Of a stretch of 28,095 bases of DNA, positions 10,540 to 21,560 are shown piece after piece (the first letter of the stretch is position 1; the number at the start of each line of letters is the position of its first letter). The notes under the pieces are model-generated. The model was not told the DNA's origin and ran no database searches. It was given only the letters and a program-made list of their open reading frames with translations. A program made the position numbers and the translations under genes. Source of the DNA: Welwitschia mirabilis (lineage: Eukaryota; Gnetophyta; Gnetopsida; Welwitschiales); contig JBOZIK010000001.1 in NCBI GenBank assembly GCA_051453625.1, positions 235,891,913-235,920,007 on the forward strand, given 5' to 3'.

Positions 10540-11170
10540 GTCGAAAGATGTTTGAGAATCATCTTAACATCTCTTGTTAAAGTGGATTTATCAACATACT
10601 TATTGGATTTACCATAGAGTAAATATTTTGTAGATCAAAACATCCTTTTCTAACATATCACTCCATAAAGTAACATGCCATTTGAATTCACTTTAACCTC
10701 TTATGAAATACTGAATTTTATGTTAAGTATATGACATCGTAATTATTACTAAAAATTAACATATCTGCTTAATGTCTTCCGAATCCTTCCATGAGATTCT
10801 TTATCCAACTTTCTTCTTTGCATGTTATTAAAGTAGCAATATACTTTGCTATCATAATTGAAAGGGTCATCATTGATTGTAGCTTTGATTTATACAAATA
10901 ATGTCCTCCTTTCAATTTAAATATTTAACTTAATATAGAGTTCCTGTTATTCATATTACTTGCAAAATTTAAATTTTAATAGCCTACAAGCATCTTCTTA
11001 TCTTTGATGTAGTAGATACACAATCTTAAGGTTCATTTCAATTATCTAAGAATCCCTTAAACTACTTTATAGTACTTATTATTAGGATTAATAATAAATT
11101 TACTAACATTATTCATAGCATAAACAATAGTAGATCTTATCCCCACCATTTCATACACCAAACTATTAAC
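10540..11170 (-). pseudogene. Copia RNase H and C-terminal pol remnant
   Basis: The minus-strand translation, allowing stops and frame changes, follows the copia RNase H region in order. Near 11140-11165 it reads LVYEMVGIRS (cf. the usual LMYAMV-R-D segment). Then comes KGILR-LK, followed by FASNMNNRNS (cf. DxDNRKS). YLYKSKLQSMMTLSI..AKYIA corresponds to the SKLQ-VALST-EAEY block. The end near 10560-10620 reads NPISMLINPL, matching the N-P-A-D-M-L-T-K-P tail. RNase H would degrade the RNA strand during reverse transcription. The catalytic aspartates are not all preserved and several TAA/TAG/TGA codons interrupt it. Copies B and C lack this domain. Confidence 0.85.
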
Positions 11171-11399
11171 CTTTTTTAGAGTATGATATTTCATACATGT
11201 CATCCTTTTTCTTCTTAGGTTTTAGATGTTACATAGATGATAGTCTAAAATGCATTCTAATAGAAATCTTGGTATGTTTTGCATCTTGTATTCTACATAG
11301 CTCAATACCCTTGTGATGTGTTATTCTCTAGATAAACACCTCTTCACATTCTTCTTGTCTTAAGTGATGTTCATGTTAAGGATATACTTGGTTTCATCC

Positions 11400-11920
11400 A
11401 AGTCCTTGGTATTAAACTTTAATGATAAGATTTTTTTAAATGTCTTGATCTTCATATTTTTATTCCCTCTAATGATCACATCATTAAAATATAGAATAAC
11501 ATTTTAAGGCTGTTATCTTTACACTACTTACTATATAACACGAATTTATAGAAATTTTTTAAAAACCAATCTTGTACATGACAGTGTCAAACCTCTTCGA
11601 CCATTTCCTAAAACTTTGCTTCAATTAATCTAAGGACTTATTGAGTTTGTAAATAATATTCCATTTTTCTTTTATCACAAAACATTTTAGTTACTTCATG
11701 TAGATCTTTTTCTGGTTCACCTAGTAGGAAAGTTGTTCTTACATCCATTTGCTCTAGCTCAAGATCATCTATGGTAGCTAAAACTAAACTGACCAAGATT
11801 GATGTTAACTTTACTACTAGAGAAAACACATTAAAGAAGTCTATCACTACTTTTTAAACATAACCTTTAGTAGATAATCTTATTTATCCTAGTCAATGAG
11901 TCTTAGTGCATCACACTTCA
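11400..11920 (-). pseudogene. Copia reverse transcriptase remnant
   Basis: The open part 11638-11847 reads IDFFNVFSLVVKLTS and then DLELEQMDVRTTFLLGE. This is the classic copia RT block in which the first catalytic Asp lies in QMDVKTAFLHG. Just upstream RLSTKGYV corresponds to the RLV-KGY segment. Further along, the catalytic YVDD box is represented by YFND at 11480-11491, followed by KFNTKDLDETKYILNM (cf. F-MKDLGE-KYILGM). Stops, a frameshift between the two blocks and the altered YVDD box make it non-functional. RT would copy the element RNA in cytoplasmic particles. This is the surest identification in the window. Confidence 0.93.
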
Positions 11921-12264
11921 CCTTAAATAATTAGCTTTAGCTTATGACTTATTTGTCCTTTTTAAAGCTCTATTAACTTCTAAGTTTGATTCTTTATTAG
12001 ATGTGGCATGTCTTCTTGCATAGCTATTTTCTACTTAGCCTTCTAGATAGTCTTGAATACCTCTGAATAAGACATTAATTTATCCACATTAGTAACTAAT
12101 GATAGAAATGTATATCTATCATCATACCTAGTTGTTAAAACTTCTTTGTTTTGTTTTAAAGATCTATGAAGATTCAACTAAGGCTGAGTATCCTACACTT
12201 AAGTTTCTATATTAATAGACTTTTTCTACTAAGATTCTTCTCTATTATTATTGTTATCTTTTTA

Positions 12265-12880
12265 TGTCCTCTACATATCTAAGAAAGATGCATTTCTTAA
12301 ATTTTAGATCAAGCTTGCTTCTTTAGAAATTTGAAATATATACATATGTAGAACATCCAAATGTCTTATATTCTTATATTTGGTTAGTAATCCACTACAT
12401 GCCTCCCATAGATTATTACCATCAATAGCAAGCAATGATACTCTATTTACCAAGTAGCTCCATTTTTTATGACATTGATCCATAACATTTTATTGAAACT
12501 AATCAATCTCATCATGCTTCTAGAACATTTCAAGACTATACGATTCATTATTTTCATGATGTCATTCTGCTATGGAGTACTTGGAACTCTAATGAATATC
12601 TTGATTTCTTTATATGTATAACATAGTGTAAGATTCTTTAAGATGTACTCTTCATCATAATCTATTTGAAGATACTTAATTTTCATTTCTAATACTTGTA
12701 TCTCCCTAAGGCTTAAATTTCTTATAATTTTTAAAGCATTAAAATTTGCTTTGAGAGAAAATATCCATATAGTTCTTGATTTATTATCAATAAAGATGAC
12801 AAAATACTACACATCTATTAAAGATGCTTAAAGGAAAGGATCATGAAAATCATTATGCACTAAATATAGTATGTCTTTAC
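12265..12880 (-). pseudogene. Copia A integrase core remnant
   Basis: Minus-strand blocks match the copia integrase (rve) core. YFVIFIDNKSRTIWIFSLK lies near 12757-12815 and holds the first catalytic Asp. LQIDYDEEY (about 12646-12674) corresponds to LRSDNGGEY with the second Asp. TP*QNDIMKIMNR (12541-12580) corresponds to TPQQNGV-E-MNR. There the catalytic Glu is replaced by Lys (12552-12554) and the first Gln codon is TAG (12570-12572). The C-terminal RHLDVLHMYI...KEASLI matches the usual HLRVFGC..YVHIPKE-R-KLD region, at about 12290-12390. Integrase would insert the cDNA into chromosomes. Two of the three DDE residues survive, but the frame is broken. Confidence 0.9.
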
Positions 12881-12889
12881 TCCTTATTG

Positions 12890-13270
12890 TGACATAAGAA
12901 ATCTTTAATCTATGTTGTTTATCATGTATACAATACTAATGAAAATCATATTTTGTTTTCTATGAATAGAGAGTCTTTTCTTAAGGAAATTTTTTAACCC
13001 AAGCTTACTTATGTGTTCAAGAAATTTATTCCACAAGATTTATGTAGTAACAACTTCAATTGTAGTGTTTGTATTTCCTACAACCATATCTTGTATACAC
13101 TGGTAGTGATTTTATTCCTTTATGGTTTCCATCATGATGAGATAATCTTAATTGACTTTCAACATTTGATTCTCTCTACTAAACTTGAAAATGAGTCCAT
13201 AAAAAACTTAAAGAAATATAAGGTTTTTCCTCATATTTAGTACATTCTTTGCATCTATAAGAGTGATTAC
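12890..13270 (-). pseudogene. Copia A GAG-pre-integrase zinc-finger region remnant
   Basis: The minus strand reads LWNKFLEHISKLGLKNFLKK around 12975-13035. This aligns with the LWH-RLGH-S--GL--L-K signature of the HHCC pre-integrase domain; the first His has become Asn and the second is kept. The following CI-GKQ-R segment is only weakly visible near 12920-12960. The domain lies directly before the integrase core, as expected. An open stretch on the opposite strand (13013-13240) is only an antisense shadow. Confidence 0.75.
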
Positions 13271-13440
13271 AACTCTATCATGGATCTTAACTCAAATAAT
13301 GCTAGAACCAATCATTTTGGTTTCATCTAATGTTCCTATAAAAATCTATTCCCCAATAGTTTCTTAGTATATGTAAAATCAAGTTCTATTGGGAGCAATA
13401 TTCCATGAATCTCTTAAATTAAGAATTTCTTCACCTCATC
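13270..13440 (-). pseudogene. Copia A aspartic protease remnant
   Basis: Minus-strand pieces match copia protease. DSWNIAPNRT (about 13391-13415) corresponds to the D-S-A-C-S-H-I-C/A-P-NR--F active-site segment with a short deletion that removes the D-S-A motif. ETIGE lies further on, then KIHDRVVITLIDAKNVLNMRKNL, which follows the usual K-HDG--RTL-DVRHVP-L-KNLISL region. Protease would release gag and pol proteins. With the catalytic motif broken it is dead. Equivalent remnants lie at about 15830-15990 in copy B and 21850-22030 in copy C. Confidence 0.75.
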
Positions 13441-13499
13441 TAGGTAATTCTATTTGTGTGAGTACATCTATACATTCTTTGCTATTAACATCATTGGCC

Positions 13500-14144
13500 T
13501 CATTGCTATGACAAATAGATGTCTTTTCTTTTTTCTTTAGCATTCTACATTCCTTTATGAAATGTCACCTTTTGTGGAAATAGTATTACTACTTCTTTTT
13601 CTTGTAGCCCTTTTTGGATTTGAACTTTAATCTAGATGTTTGCTTATTAGGACCTCTTTTCATGATGCATCCTCTAGCTACCAAGACTTGACCCTCTATC
13701 TTGCATTAGTAGACTTAATTCACCTTTTTAATAAGCCGATTTGTTATCACTATCTTTAATTCTATGATATTTTTTTTATAAATTAATGTCATAATATATT
13801 TGTACAATGGTAAAAGATATTTGAGAAGGCTAACATCTTGATCCTCCTCTTATATTTGCACCTTAACACATAATATATGATAAATTAGCTTATTTAAAAC
13901 ATTTAAATAATGTGTTATGGATGTACCTTTATTTATCTTGAAGTTATAAAATTTTAACATTAAGTACAACCTTTTCGTTAAGGACTTAGTCATGTATAAT
14001 ATTTTTTAATTTCATCCATAGTCTAACAATAAAATCATTCCTTAGTACATTGCATAGAGTCTCATCTACCATATTCAATCTAATGGTGCTTTTATCCCTT
14101 ATATCTAAATCCTCATTAGATATGTTAAAATTCTTCTTAACATT
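13500..14144 (-). pseudogene. Copia A gag remnant with zinc knuckle, cut by gap
   Basis: Near the gap the minus strand reads EDLDIRDKSTIRLNMVDETL and LWMKLKN. This is the conserved W-E-D-L-D---STIRL-L-D-VL segment of copia-type gag (UBN2-like). The zinc knuckle is at 13547-13588: YYFHKR*HFIKEC against the consensus C-x2-C-x4-H-x4-C. The first Cys codon is TAA (13586-13588), the second Cys is Phe (13577-13579) and the Gly before His is TGA (13565-13567); His and the last Cys are kept. Gag would form the particle shell and bind element RNA. The N-terminal part lies in or beyond the gap at 14145. Confidence 0.9.
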
Positions 14145-14244
14145 NNNNNNNNNNNNNNNNNNNNNNNNNNNNNNNNNNNNNNNNNNNNNNNNNNNNNNNN
14201 NNNNNNNNNNNNNNNNNNNNNNNNNNNNNNNNNNNNNNNNNNNN
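14145..14244. other. Assembly gap, 100 N
   Basis: Exactly 100 N. The two sides share no overlap: gag of copia A on the left, a different repeat on the right. This may be a true sequence change or a contig misjoin. Confidence 0.99.
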
Positions 14245-15529
14245 ATAAGCAACCTTTCCCATCAATGGTGCTAATATGTTAGGGTACATATTTATATAAA
14301 CAGTACATCTTTAGTCAAATCCTATTAATAATGAATATATGCATAAACACAACATACTAATATAGATAGGAGTGAACTCAAATTTTATAATTTTGTCAAA
14401 GGCATAAGTAAGAAGAAAGAGAATTAATTTCAAATAAAATATTAATGTACTTCCTAAGTAGAACTACATAATAATATAAAGTAAACAAATACAAGTAAAC
14501 ATACTATGTAAATGAGATGCAAAAAATAATCTAAATGAACCATATATTTAATTACCAAATCAAATTATTATAGAGATTGACTTTATATAACTTAAATCAA
14601 TCAAGGAAAGTCATTACTAAACTAAGACCAACCTAAGCTATTAGGTACATCAAATAAAATATGAAAACAATGTAAGTTAATCTAAAATAAAATGCAATGC
14701 ACCTAAACTACCAGTACGAACCTTAATAAAAGTTGCCTTCATTATCTATATATAGATGAAGCTCTTACAAAATCATAAGTAACATAAACCATAAGAAAGA
14801 TACACATAATAAAAGATATGAAAAGAAAAACAAAGTTTATATTATATTTGAACCAACATTTATGTTACAAAGTAATAGCATCTCAATAAAAGATGTATAG
14901 CCCAACACCAAGAAAGAATCTCTTTGTAACAACAAGGATGAATCTCTTTCCCTTCAATCTCTTGTCACAAAAATTTTTGGACCAAAGAAGATAAAGTTAG
15001 AGTTGAGGGTAAAGGAGGTATTTAGTATAAATAAAGAATCTAAAAATAATAAACACTAACAGATGTAATAAAACCCTTACAGCTATGCAACAACGCACAT
15101 GATACATGGTGAAAGTTTGGTGAAGTTTGAAGAACTATTATATTTATGTCTACTCCTACTAGTTGTCTGACCATCATATGAGATGATGCCATATGATACA
15201 GGATTCAAATTAGCTACCAGTTTAGTCCAGGAAGCATCCTAGTTAGCATAGGTTCTTCTATCATTTGTACTGTTGTTCAAACAATAAGGTGAATGATGGA
15301 CTTTATAAGATATTCTTGTTTCAGATTAGCCTTTTTAATTATAGGATTTATACTTTAGATAGGATGTATTATAATTTTTCTTAAATGCTATTAAATGTGA
15401 TGAAGATTGCATGTTTTTATGATATTTGCCTTAGCTGTCTATTATTGTCAAAGGTCAACATAAACCTATCTAATGTTCTATAAAATTACTTAAAGTACCC
15501 TATCAAATATATACAATTTGGTAACATAA
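14245..15529. repeat. Diverged dispersed repeat (copy 1) plus unassigned DNA
   Basis: From about 14345 to 15060 this stretch shares ordered blocks with 26582-27150. They include ACTAATATAGATAGGAGTGAAC with its partner ACTAGTATAGTTGAGAGTGAAC, the exact ACAAAGTTTATATTA block (14831-14845) followed by AT-GAA-CAA-CAT, and a shared Lys-codon-like A-rich end. Identity is low, so this is an old repeat family, possibly an LTR or other non-coding element. No coding domain was seen. 15100-15529 contains slightly more G+C and no recognisable feature. It ends abruptly where copia B begins. Confidence 0.55.
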
Positions 15530-16102
15530 AATTTTTCTTAAGAAATTTCTTTAGCCCAAGCTTATTAATTTGTTTAAAAAATTTGTTCCACAAAATTTAT
15601 GTAGTAACAACTTTAATCGTAATGATTGTATTCTCTACAACCATATCTAATAAAAATTTATAGTGATCTTATTTCTTTATGGTTTTCATAATGATGAGAT
15701 AATCTCTAATAAACTTTAACATTTGATTCTCTCTAATAAACTTGAAAATGAATCCTTTAAAAACTTTAAGAAATATAAGGTTCTTCCTTATCTTTTATGC
15801 ATTCTTTACATCTATGAGAGTTCTTACCACTCTATTATGAATCCTCACTTAAATAATGCTAGAAATAATAATTTTGGTTTCATCTTATGTTTCATCAATC
15901 TCTATTTCCCATTAGTTCCTTAAAATATGTAGAACCAATATCTATTAGGAGTAATATGCCATAAAGCTCTTAAATTAAGAATTGCTTCACATCCTTTAGG
16001 TAATTCTATGGATGTGAGTACATCTATATATTCTTTGCTATTAACATCATTGACCTCATTGCTATGAGAAATATATGTCTCTTCTTTTTTCTTTATCATT
16101 CT

Positions 16103-16850
16103 ACATTCCTTTATAAAATATCACCTTTTATGGAAATAGAATTACTACTTCTTTGTCTTATAGCTTTTTCTAAACTTAGATTTTGATTGAGATGATTACT
16201 TGTTAGGACCTCTTTCCATGATGCATCCTCTAGCTACCAAGCCTTGACTAGCTAGTTTTGCATTAGTAGACTTAATTCACCTCTTTAATAAGAGTGTTGT
16301 AGTGACTATCTTCAATTCTATATATTCTTTTTATAGATCATAACAACATGTTTGTATAATGGTAAAAGATATTTGAAAAGGCTAGCATCTTGATTCTCCT
16401 TCTATATTTGCACCTCGACACATGACATATGACAAATTAGATTATTTAAAACATTTAAATAACGTGTTACAGATATGCCTTTATTTATCTTAAAGTTATA
16501 GAATTTTAACATTAAGTACAACCTTCTTATTAGGAAGTTGGTCATGTACAAGGTTTTTAATTTCATCCATAGTCTAATAATAAAATCATCCATTAGCACA
16601 TTGAATAAGATCTCATCTACAAGATTCAATCTAATGGTGCTTTTATCCCTTATATCCAAATCCTTATTATATACATTAAAATTTGTATATTTTAAAATTC
16701 TTCTTAGAATTCATTTATGCTACCTTATGTGATCCTTTTTGAATAAGTACATCTATTACCTTGATCTACCACAACCCAAATTAATTTTTTCCATTAAGCT
16801 TCTTCACTTTAAAGTTTGTGTTTAAAACCTTAAAGGCCCTTTAATAGTTC
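16103..16850 (-). pseudogene. Copia B gag remnant
   Basis: This copy keeps the N-terminal part of gag that is lost in copy A. The minus strand at about 16723-16805 reads KKLNGKNNFGLWQIKVIDVL, matching the K-F-G-NNF--W---M---L start of copia gag. The longest open piece (16402-16659) holds DIRDKSTIRLNLVDEILFNV, LWMKLKTLYMTN and RRLYLMLKFYNFKINKG, i.e. the STIRL / LW-KLE-LYM-KSL / KLYLK-QLY blocks in order. The zinc knuckle (16103-16144) has the same three lesions as copies A and C: TAA for the first Cys, Phe for the second, and TGA for the Gly. The protein would have been the capsid component; it is dead. Confidence 0.9.
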
Positions 16851-16864
16851 TCATATAATTTCCT

Positions 16865-16876
16865 TCTTTAATACCA
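16865..16876 (-). other. Primer-binding site remnant (initiator Met tRNA type)
   Basis: The minus-strand sequence beside the LTR matches the plant copia primer-binding site TGGTATCAGAGC at 9 of 12 positions. Two of the three differences are C-to-T or G-to-A changes. It is separated from the LTR end by two bases. The same site in copia C (22884-22895) matches at 8 of 12. This site would have bound the 3' end of initiator methionine tRNA to start reverse transcription, and it fixes the LTR's inner edge. Confidence 0.7.
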
Positions 16877-16878
16877 AT

Positions 16879-17521
16879 TATTTAAAAACCGAATACATCA
16901 TGTAGTAGAAGCTAGCACAAATTAACCTATTATTAAAAAAATAATGCTAAACGTGAAACATAAGGAGAACCTAAAAAAAAAAAGGTACAAGTAGAAGGAT
17001 AAAGAAATGAGACACATCGAGATTTAACATGGGTAGGTCATGTGTCTACCTTAATAGGAAATGAAATTCATATTTCTTATTACAAAAGAAAAAGTAAAAA
17101 GAGTATAGGTTACAACTTGGATTTATAATACAATAGTGGTGTTCAAATCCACAATTAGCTACTTTTTATTACTTAAAATACTCACAATTGCAAACAAGTC
17201 AATGATGCTTGTCAAGTTACATAATTGAATTTGTTGTGATATTCTAAACTATGATACATAGTATTCTTATTGAAGTCACTTATATGCTTATGATTAGGGT
17301 TAAATAGGGAAAAAATCTAAAATAAGCATGTTTTATTATTATTTATTATTTTGGGTTCATGCCAATCTTGGATATGTTATTTTGCATTAGCAAATAGCAT
17401 GCCAACCTTAAAAAATAGATAAGACATGATTGATAGATAACTTAGGAGGAGACTAAACAAAGAATAAATACATGAGCCAAATAAAAGAATATGAAAGAGC
17501 CAACACAAGACTCATATTTCA
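16879..17521 (-). repeat. Copia B 5' LTR, 643 bases
   Basis: The LTR lies between the primer-binding-site remnant and the duplicated flank. It is homologous throughout to the copia A LTR (roughly 75% by eye) and the copia C LTR (roughly 85%). The inner end has decayed from TGTTG to TATTT; the outer end keeps CA at 17520-17521. The TTAGGGTTAAAT motif (17294-17305) is conserved in all three LTRs, while the TATA-like box is not intact. Confidence 0.85.
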
Positions 17522-19635
17522 ATAATGTTTAAATAAAAACGTTATAAACTGAAGTGTGAAAATTCAAACCTTTAATATCCCTTTTGTTGTGCTCATATTT
17601 TTAGTCATGAATAACTTATATTCATTTTTCTTATCTTACCTCTTTACTATTGTTTAGTTCCTTTATCTATGCATGAATGAGTTAAGAGATTATTCCACCA
17701 CCTCCCTCTTTAAAAATAGCCTAGAAACATTAATGTCAATCATGCTAACATTTATGTCTCTATTATTGTAGATAATTTGAACCTAATCCTAAGATAAATT
17801 TCTACCTTTCAAGCTTTCTCAAATCTAGCTACTATAACAAATGACCTCCCAAAAACACATGCATGCTCATTGATAAAGAAACTCATGAGATAAGCATTTA
17901 TGTTTCTTTCTTATTAAACTTTATGATAATATTTCATATCTGCATATTTTATAATGGATTTCATTAGACACATTCCTCTTGTTTAATTTTAAAAAATTAG
18001 TTTCAATCATTTGGAAATCCATTGTGGCTACTTTTAACTATCAATCCCATGTATGTATAGACTTAAATTATTTTTTTAAAAATGCAATTTAAAAACTTGA
18101 TTATGTGTTCTTTCATCTTTTTAGGGCTAATGAAAAATGGAAATGGTATCTATTTTGTGCTATATCCTTAGGGACAAAAAAAAAACTATAAGTACATGTA
18201 GTAAAAGTATGTCCATTTGGATTAAACTAGTTAGTATTCCCTTTTGGATGAATTAACACATTGAAAAATTAGGTGAATTGTTAAGTTGATTTCATTACAT
18301 GAAAATCATGTGAAGATTTAAAGAATGAGACCAATGTAAATTTTTCATTAATATTAACTATTAGAAAACCTTTGTAAAAACACTTGCATTAGAGGATCAA
18401 GTAATAATATTAAAGTAATATACAAATACATTATGTTACAAAATGTCTACTTCAATTATCCCTAGCAACACCACTCTAGAAAAAAGTAATTTAAACCATT
18501 ATAAAAAGCATAAAGAGATATAATTGAAAGAACAACTTAGTCATAGGATTTAACCTTAAGGAATTTAGTTCAATAACTAAATCAAGCCTAATAAATTCCA
18601 CTAGATACCAATATGTAGTCTTAGAAATATTCTCATTAGTATGTTAAGATTATGATTTAGATTTCTGAATAGTATACATATGCTCTAAAGAAAAGATAAA
18701 AGCTAGTTATCTAAAACCAATGAAAGATCTTAAGAATAGGATCCTTATTCTAGGATAGAGGGTTGTGTAAAGTCTTATCATAAAAAAAAACTTTATCTTT
18801 AAGAAATAAGAAACAAATTTTAGAAGAATCTTTTTAAATTGGATTCTTGTAAAGAAGTCCTATTATTTACTAAGTAGAAAATAAAACCTCTTTTATCCTT
18901 CTAAATCTTTATAACCTAGAAGAATCTAATAACATGTTATCATGAATTGCATCTCTTGAAACATCCCAAGTTTTGTATATCTTATGATATTAAGTAGGAT
19001 ATTTTCTTAAAATTTTCATATTATTTTTTAAAGACATTAAGCATTCTAGTTTTTCCATGTTCACATATCTCAACATAATTTTTAATTATAATCTATAATT
19101 TATCTTTTCTTATCCTATTATGTTAAAAGGCTATGATATGTCAATTCATCTAGATTTAACCCCTTCAAAAAAAGAAGTGATAGTGAACTACTTAAATCAT
19201 GTACAATGATTTCCCTTCTTATTACATGTGTAATTTATGATTTCCAAATGTTTTTGCTCATCATAGATCTAATGTAAGAATAGAATTATGGAGATAATTA
19301 TCTTTAAAGTTTTTTTATTCTATATAGATTATCACTTGGAATTTTAATATGGTTACACATGTTCATTACTAGATAAATGAAAGATATATTAGATAATATA
19401 AAGGTGAATTTGATTAATCAAAGTTATTTAAATATGTCTTTTGATTTTTTATCTTGAATCAAGTAGAATTTTATAATTAAATTAGTTGATCTAATTAGTC
19501 TAATTTTAGTAGCTCTAGTTCCTTCATCTTTTGTAGGTCAGATAAAATATAAATTTATAGTCATAGATCTTTATAGTGCCTAAAAAATGTGATCTTGTAG
19601 TTCAAACCTATACAAAATTATTTGCTTTAGTTTAC
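17522..19635. repeat. Flank segment duplicated with copia B
   Basis: This 2.1 kb stretch outside the LTR aligns with 23546-26510 throughout, once two assembly-type duplications in the latter are removed. Landmark blocks include AAGTGTGAAAATTCAA, GAAACATTAATGT, GATAAGTAGG-like boundaries, TCATTTGGAAATCCA and TATAGATCTTTATAGTGCCTAA. It is extremely poor in CpG: one in 17521-18480. No long open frame survives and no transposon protein was recognised on either strand. It is probably pre-existing host DNA or an older repeat into which the copia element had inserted before duplication. Confidence 0.75.
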
Positions 19636-20628
19636 TAATTTATTAATTGATAAGTGCAAGAGATATTTTATTTATGCAATTGTTCATAATTTATCTTCTA
19701 AATCTCATTATCTAATGCTGATTTATTCATAAAATAGTTAATTCTTACCTAGTTTGTTTCTGCACCATCTCTTCATAATTCTAGTGTTATGTAGTTTTCA
19801 TCATCGAAGTAAGAGATTTACATATTACAATATCCAAGGATATTGTAAGAATTTAAAAATGTCAATTTAACTATATGTGAATGAAAATAATAGAATGAAA
19901 TAAAATTTAATAAGAAGAAATCTTATATAAGAGAAAGTTATTACCTCTAATGGTTATAAAGGTAAAACTTGCCAATTGGAATTGTATCACACATACAAAA
20001 CTAAAACTATAGCTTATTTGAGATCGCTCCTTATGAAATATATAACAAGTAAAGAACTTTAATTTTTTTAATGACGCCAAGATCTATGCTAATATCTCTA
20101 TTTTCATGTATGATGAACATGTATTCATTGATCCTAAATAAATACTTACCCTTTTCATACATATTTTTAATTATTTTGATAAAGGAAATATTACTAAGAG
20201 CTTCTTGTATTACATTCTACAAAATTCCTATTGACTAATATGAGTTTATTTAGTGTTAAGACTTCTTTCATGCACAATGATTTATGGTTAAATTTATTTA
20301 GTATGGTTAAAGACATTACTTCATATGGTAATTATTTTTTGTTGGATTCATTTCAGTGACAATACATAGGTCTTGTCACATGTAATGATAAGAATATATA
20401 AGAGATAACATTAGATAATTAATAAATTAGTATAAAAAAAAGATAAGTAATGAGATAAAAGGTATGATTTAGGAGTTGTATTTGAGAAACATTTTTTTTA
20501 CAAACTTGATGAAAATATTTCTTATGTAATATTTTTATTTACATATATTTTCTCATGAAGAATACTAAGCATCATTATAGTCTTACACTAGTTTGCATGC
20601 TCAAATAAATATTTTCACAAACTTTTAG
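19636..20628. other. A/T-rich DNA, nothing recognised
   Basis: The homology with the C unit ends near 19635/26510. The remaining 990 bases up to the gap contain no frame of note, no domain match and no repeat partner that I can see in this window. Confidence 0.6.
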
Positions 20629-20728
20629 NNNNNNNNNNNNNNNNNNNNNNNNNNNNNNNNNNNNNNNNNNNNNNNNNNNNNNNNNNNNNNNNNNNNNNNN
20701 NNNNNNNNNNNNNNNNNNNNNNNNNNNN
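20629..20728. other. Assembly gap, 100 N
   Basis: Exactly 100 N directly before a dinucleotide repeat, which probably caused the assembly break. Confidence 0.99.

Positions 20729-20805
<77 letters not shown>
20729..20805. repeat. (CA)32 then (TA)n microsatellite
   Basis: The run has 32 CA units (20729-20792) followed by 13 bases of TA repeat (20793-20805). The left end is hidden by the gap, so the true length is a minimum. This compound repeat sits just outside the start of copia C homology (about 20870). The minus-strand open frame over it is a Val/Cys artefact. Confidence 0.97.
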
Positions 20806-20874
20806 CTAGAAGTAATAACTCTTTAAAAATAACATTAATCTTCCTTGTAATATTTTAAAATTCTATATATCTTA

Positions 20875-21560
20875 GTGTCCTCTACATATCTAAGAAAGAT
20901 TCATTTTTTAAAGTTTAGAGCAAACTTGCTTCTTTAGACATTTGGAATATGTACATAGGTAGGACATCCAAATGTCTTATATTCCTATATTTGCTTGGTG
21001 ATCCACTACATGCCTTATTTAAATTAGTACTATTAATAGCAAGCAATGATATTTTATTTACCAATTAGCTCATAGTTTTGATTGCATTCTTTCCTAAGAT
21101 TTTATTCAAACCAATGAATTTCATCATTCTTATAGCACATTCCAAAACTATATGATTTACTATTTTCATGATTCCATTCTGCTATGAAGTACTTGGAGCT
21201 CTAGGGTATCTATTAATTTCTTTAGACTTATAGCATGACTTAAGATCCTTTAAGTTGTACTCTTCATCATAATCTATTTGAAGATACTTAATTCTCATTT
21301 TTAATGCTCCTATTTACCTGAGCCTTGAATTTCTTTCACTTTTTAAAAGCATCAAACTTTATTTTGAGAGAAAAGATCCATATAATTCTAGATTTATTAT
21401 TAACAAAGATGATGAAACGCTACACCCCTCTTAAAGATGCTTAAGGGGAAGGATCATGAAACTTATTATGCACTAAATCTAGGATAGATTTACTCCTTGT
21501 TATTCTATAAGAAAACTTTACTTTACATTATTTACCATATATATAATACTCACGGAAATC
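20875..21560 (-). pseudogene. Copia C integrase remnant
   Basis: This is collinear with the copy A integrase. The first catalytic block is near 21390-21420. The block with the second Asp lies near 21258-21290. The third reads TS*QNGIMKIVNHIV, with TAG at 21182-21184 and Lys in place of the catalytic Glu at 21164-21166. Both of these lesions are identical to those of copy A. The C-terminal HL-VF/YVHI segment is at about 20900-20990. Many further stops are private to this copy. Confidence 0.87.

Larger units (their letters stand above)
9806..14144 (-). mobile_element. Copia A: decayed Ty1/copia LTR retrotransposon, 5' end missing
   Basis: This is a minus-strand Ty1/copia element read from a gap at 14144 (inside gag) to its 3' LTR (9806-10457). 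The domain remnants fall in copia order along the minus strand: gag, zinc knuckle, protease, pre-integrase, integrase, reverse transcriptase, RNase H, polypurine tract, 3' LTR. Integrase before RT is diagnostic of Ty1/copia against Ty3/gypsy. Every domain has stops or frameshifts, so no product is possible. The 5' LTR, primer-binding site and gag start are absent; the sequence after the gap is unrelated. It is the only one of the three copia copies that retains RT and RNase H. Lineage within copia was not assigned. Confidence 0.92.
15530..17521 (-). mobile_element. Copia B: 5' half of a decayed Ty1/copia element
   Basis: This is a minus-strand copia fragment of the same family as copy A. It holds the 5' LTR (16879-17521), a primer-binding-site remnant, gag, zinc knuckle, protease and part of the pre-integrase region. 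It stops at about 15530, which corresponds to 12975 in copy A and 21590 in copy C. Integrase, RT, RNase H and the 3' LTR are absent. The flank beyond the LTR (17522-19635) is shared with copia C, so B and C are products of a segmental duplication. All domains carry stops. Confidence 0.9.

Noticed and set aside
13013-13240. Plus-strand open frame of 75 codons, with a relative at 15723-15923
   Set aside because: It lies antisense to the copia pre-integrase and protease remnants, which explain the sequence.
9801-17526. Pairing LTR A (9806-10457) and LTR B (16879-17521) as the two ends of one element
   Set aside because: The outer five bases differ (ACGTT against ATAAT), the pre-integrase to gag region occurs twice between them, and an unrelated segment intervenes. 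They belong to different copies.
20575-20793. Val/Cys-repeat open frame on the minus strand
   Set aside because: It is the translation of the CA microsatellite and N bases.
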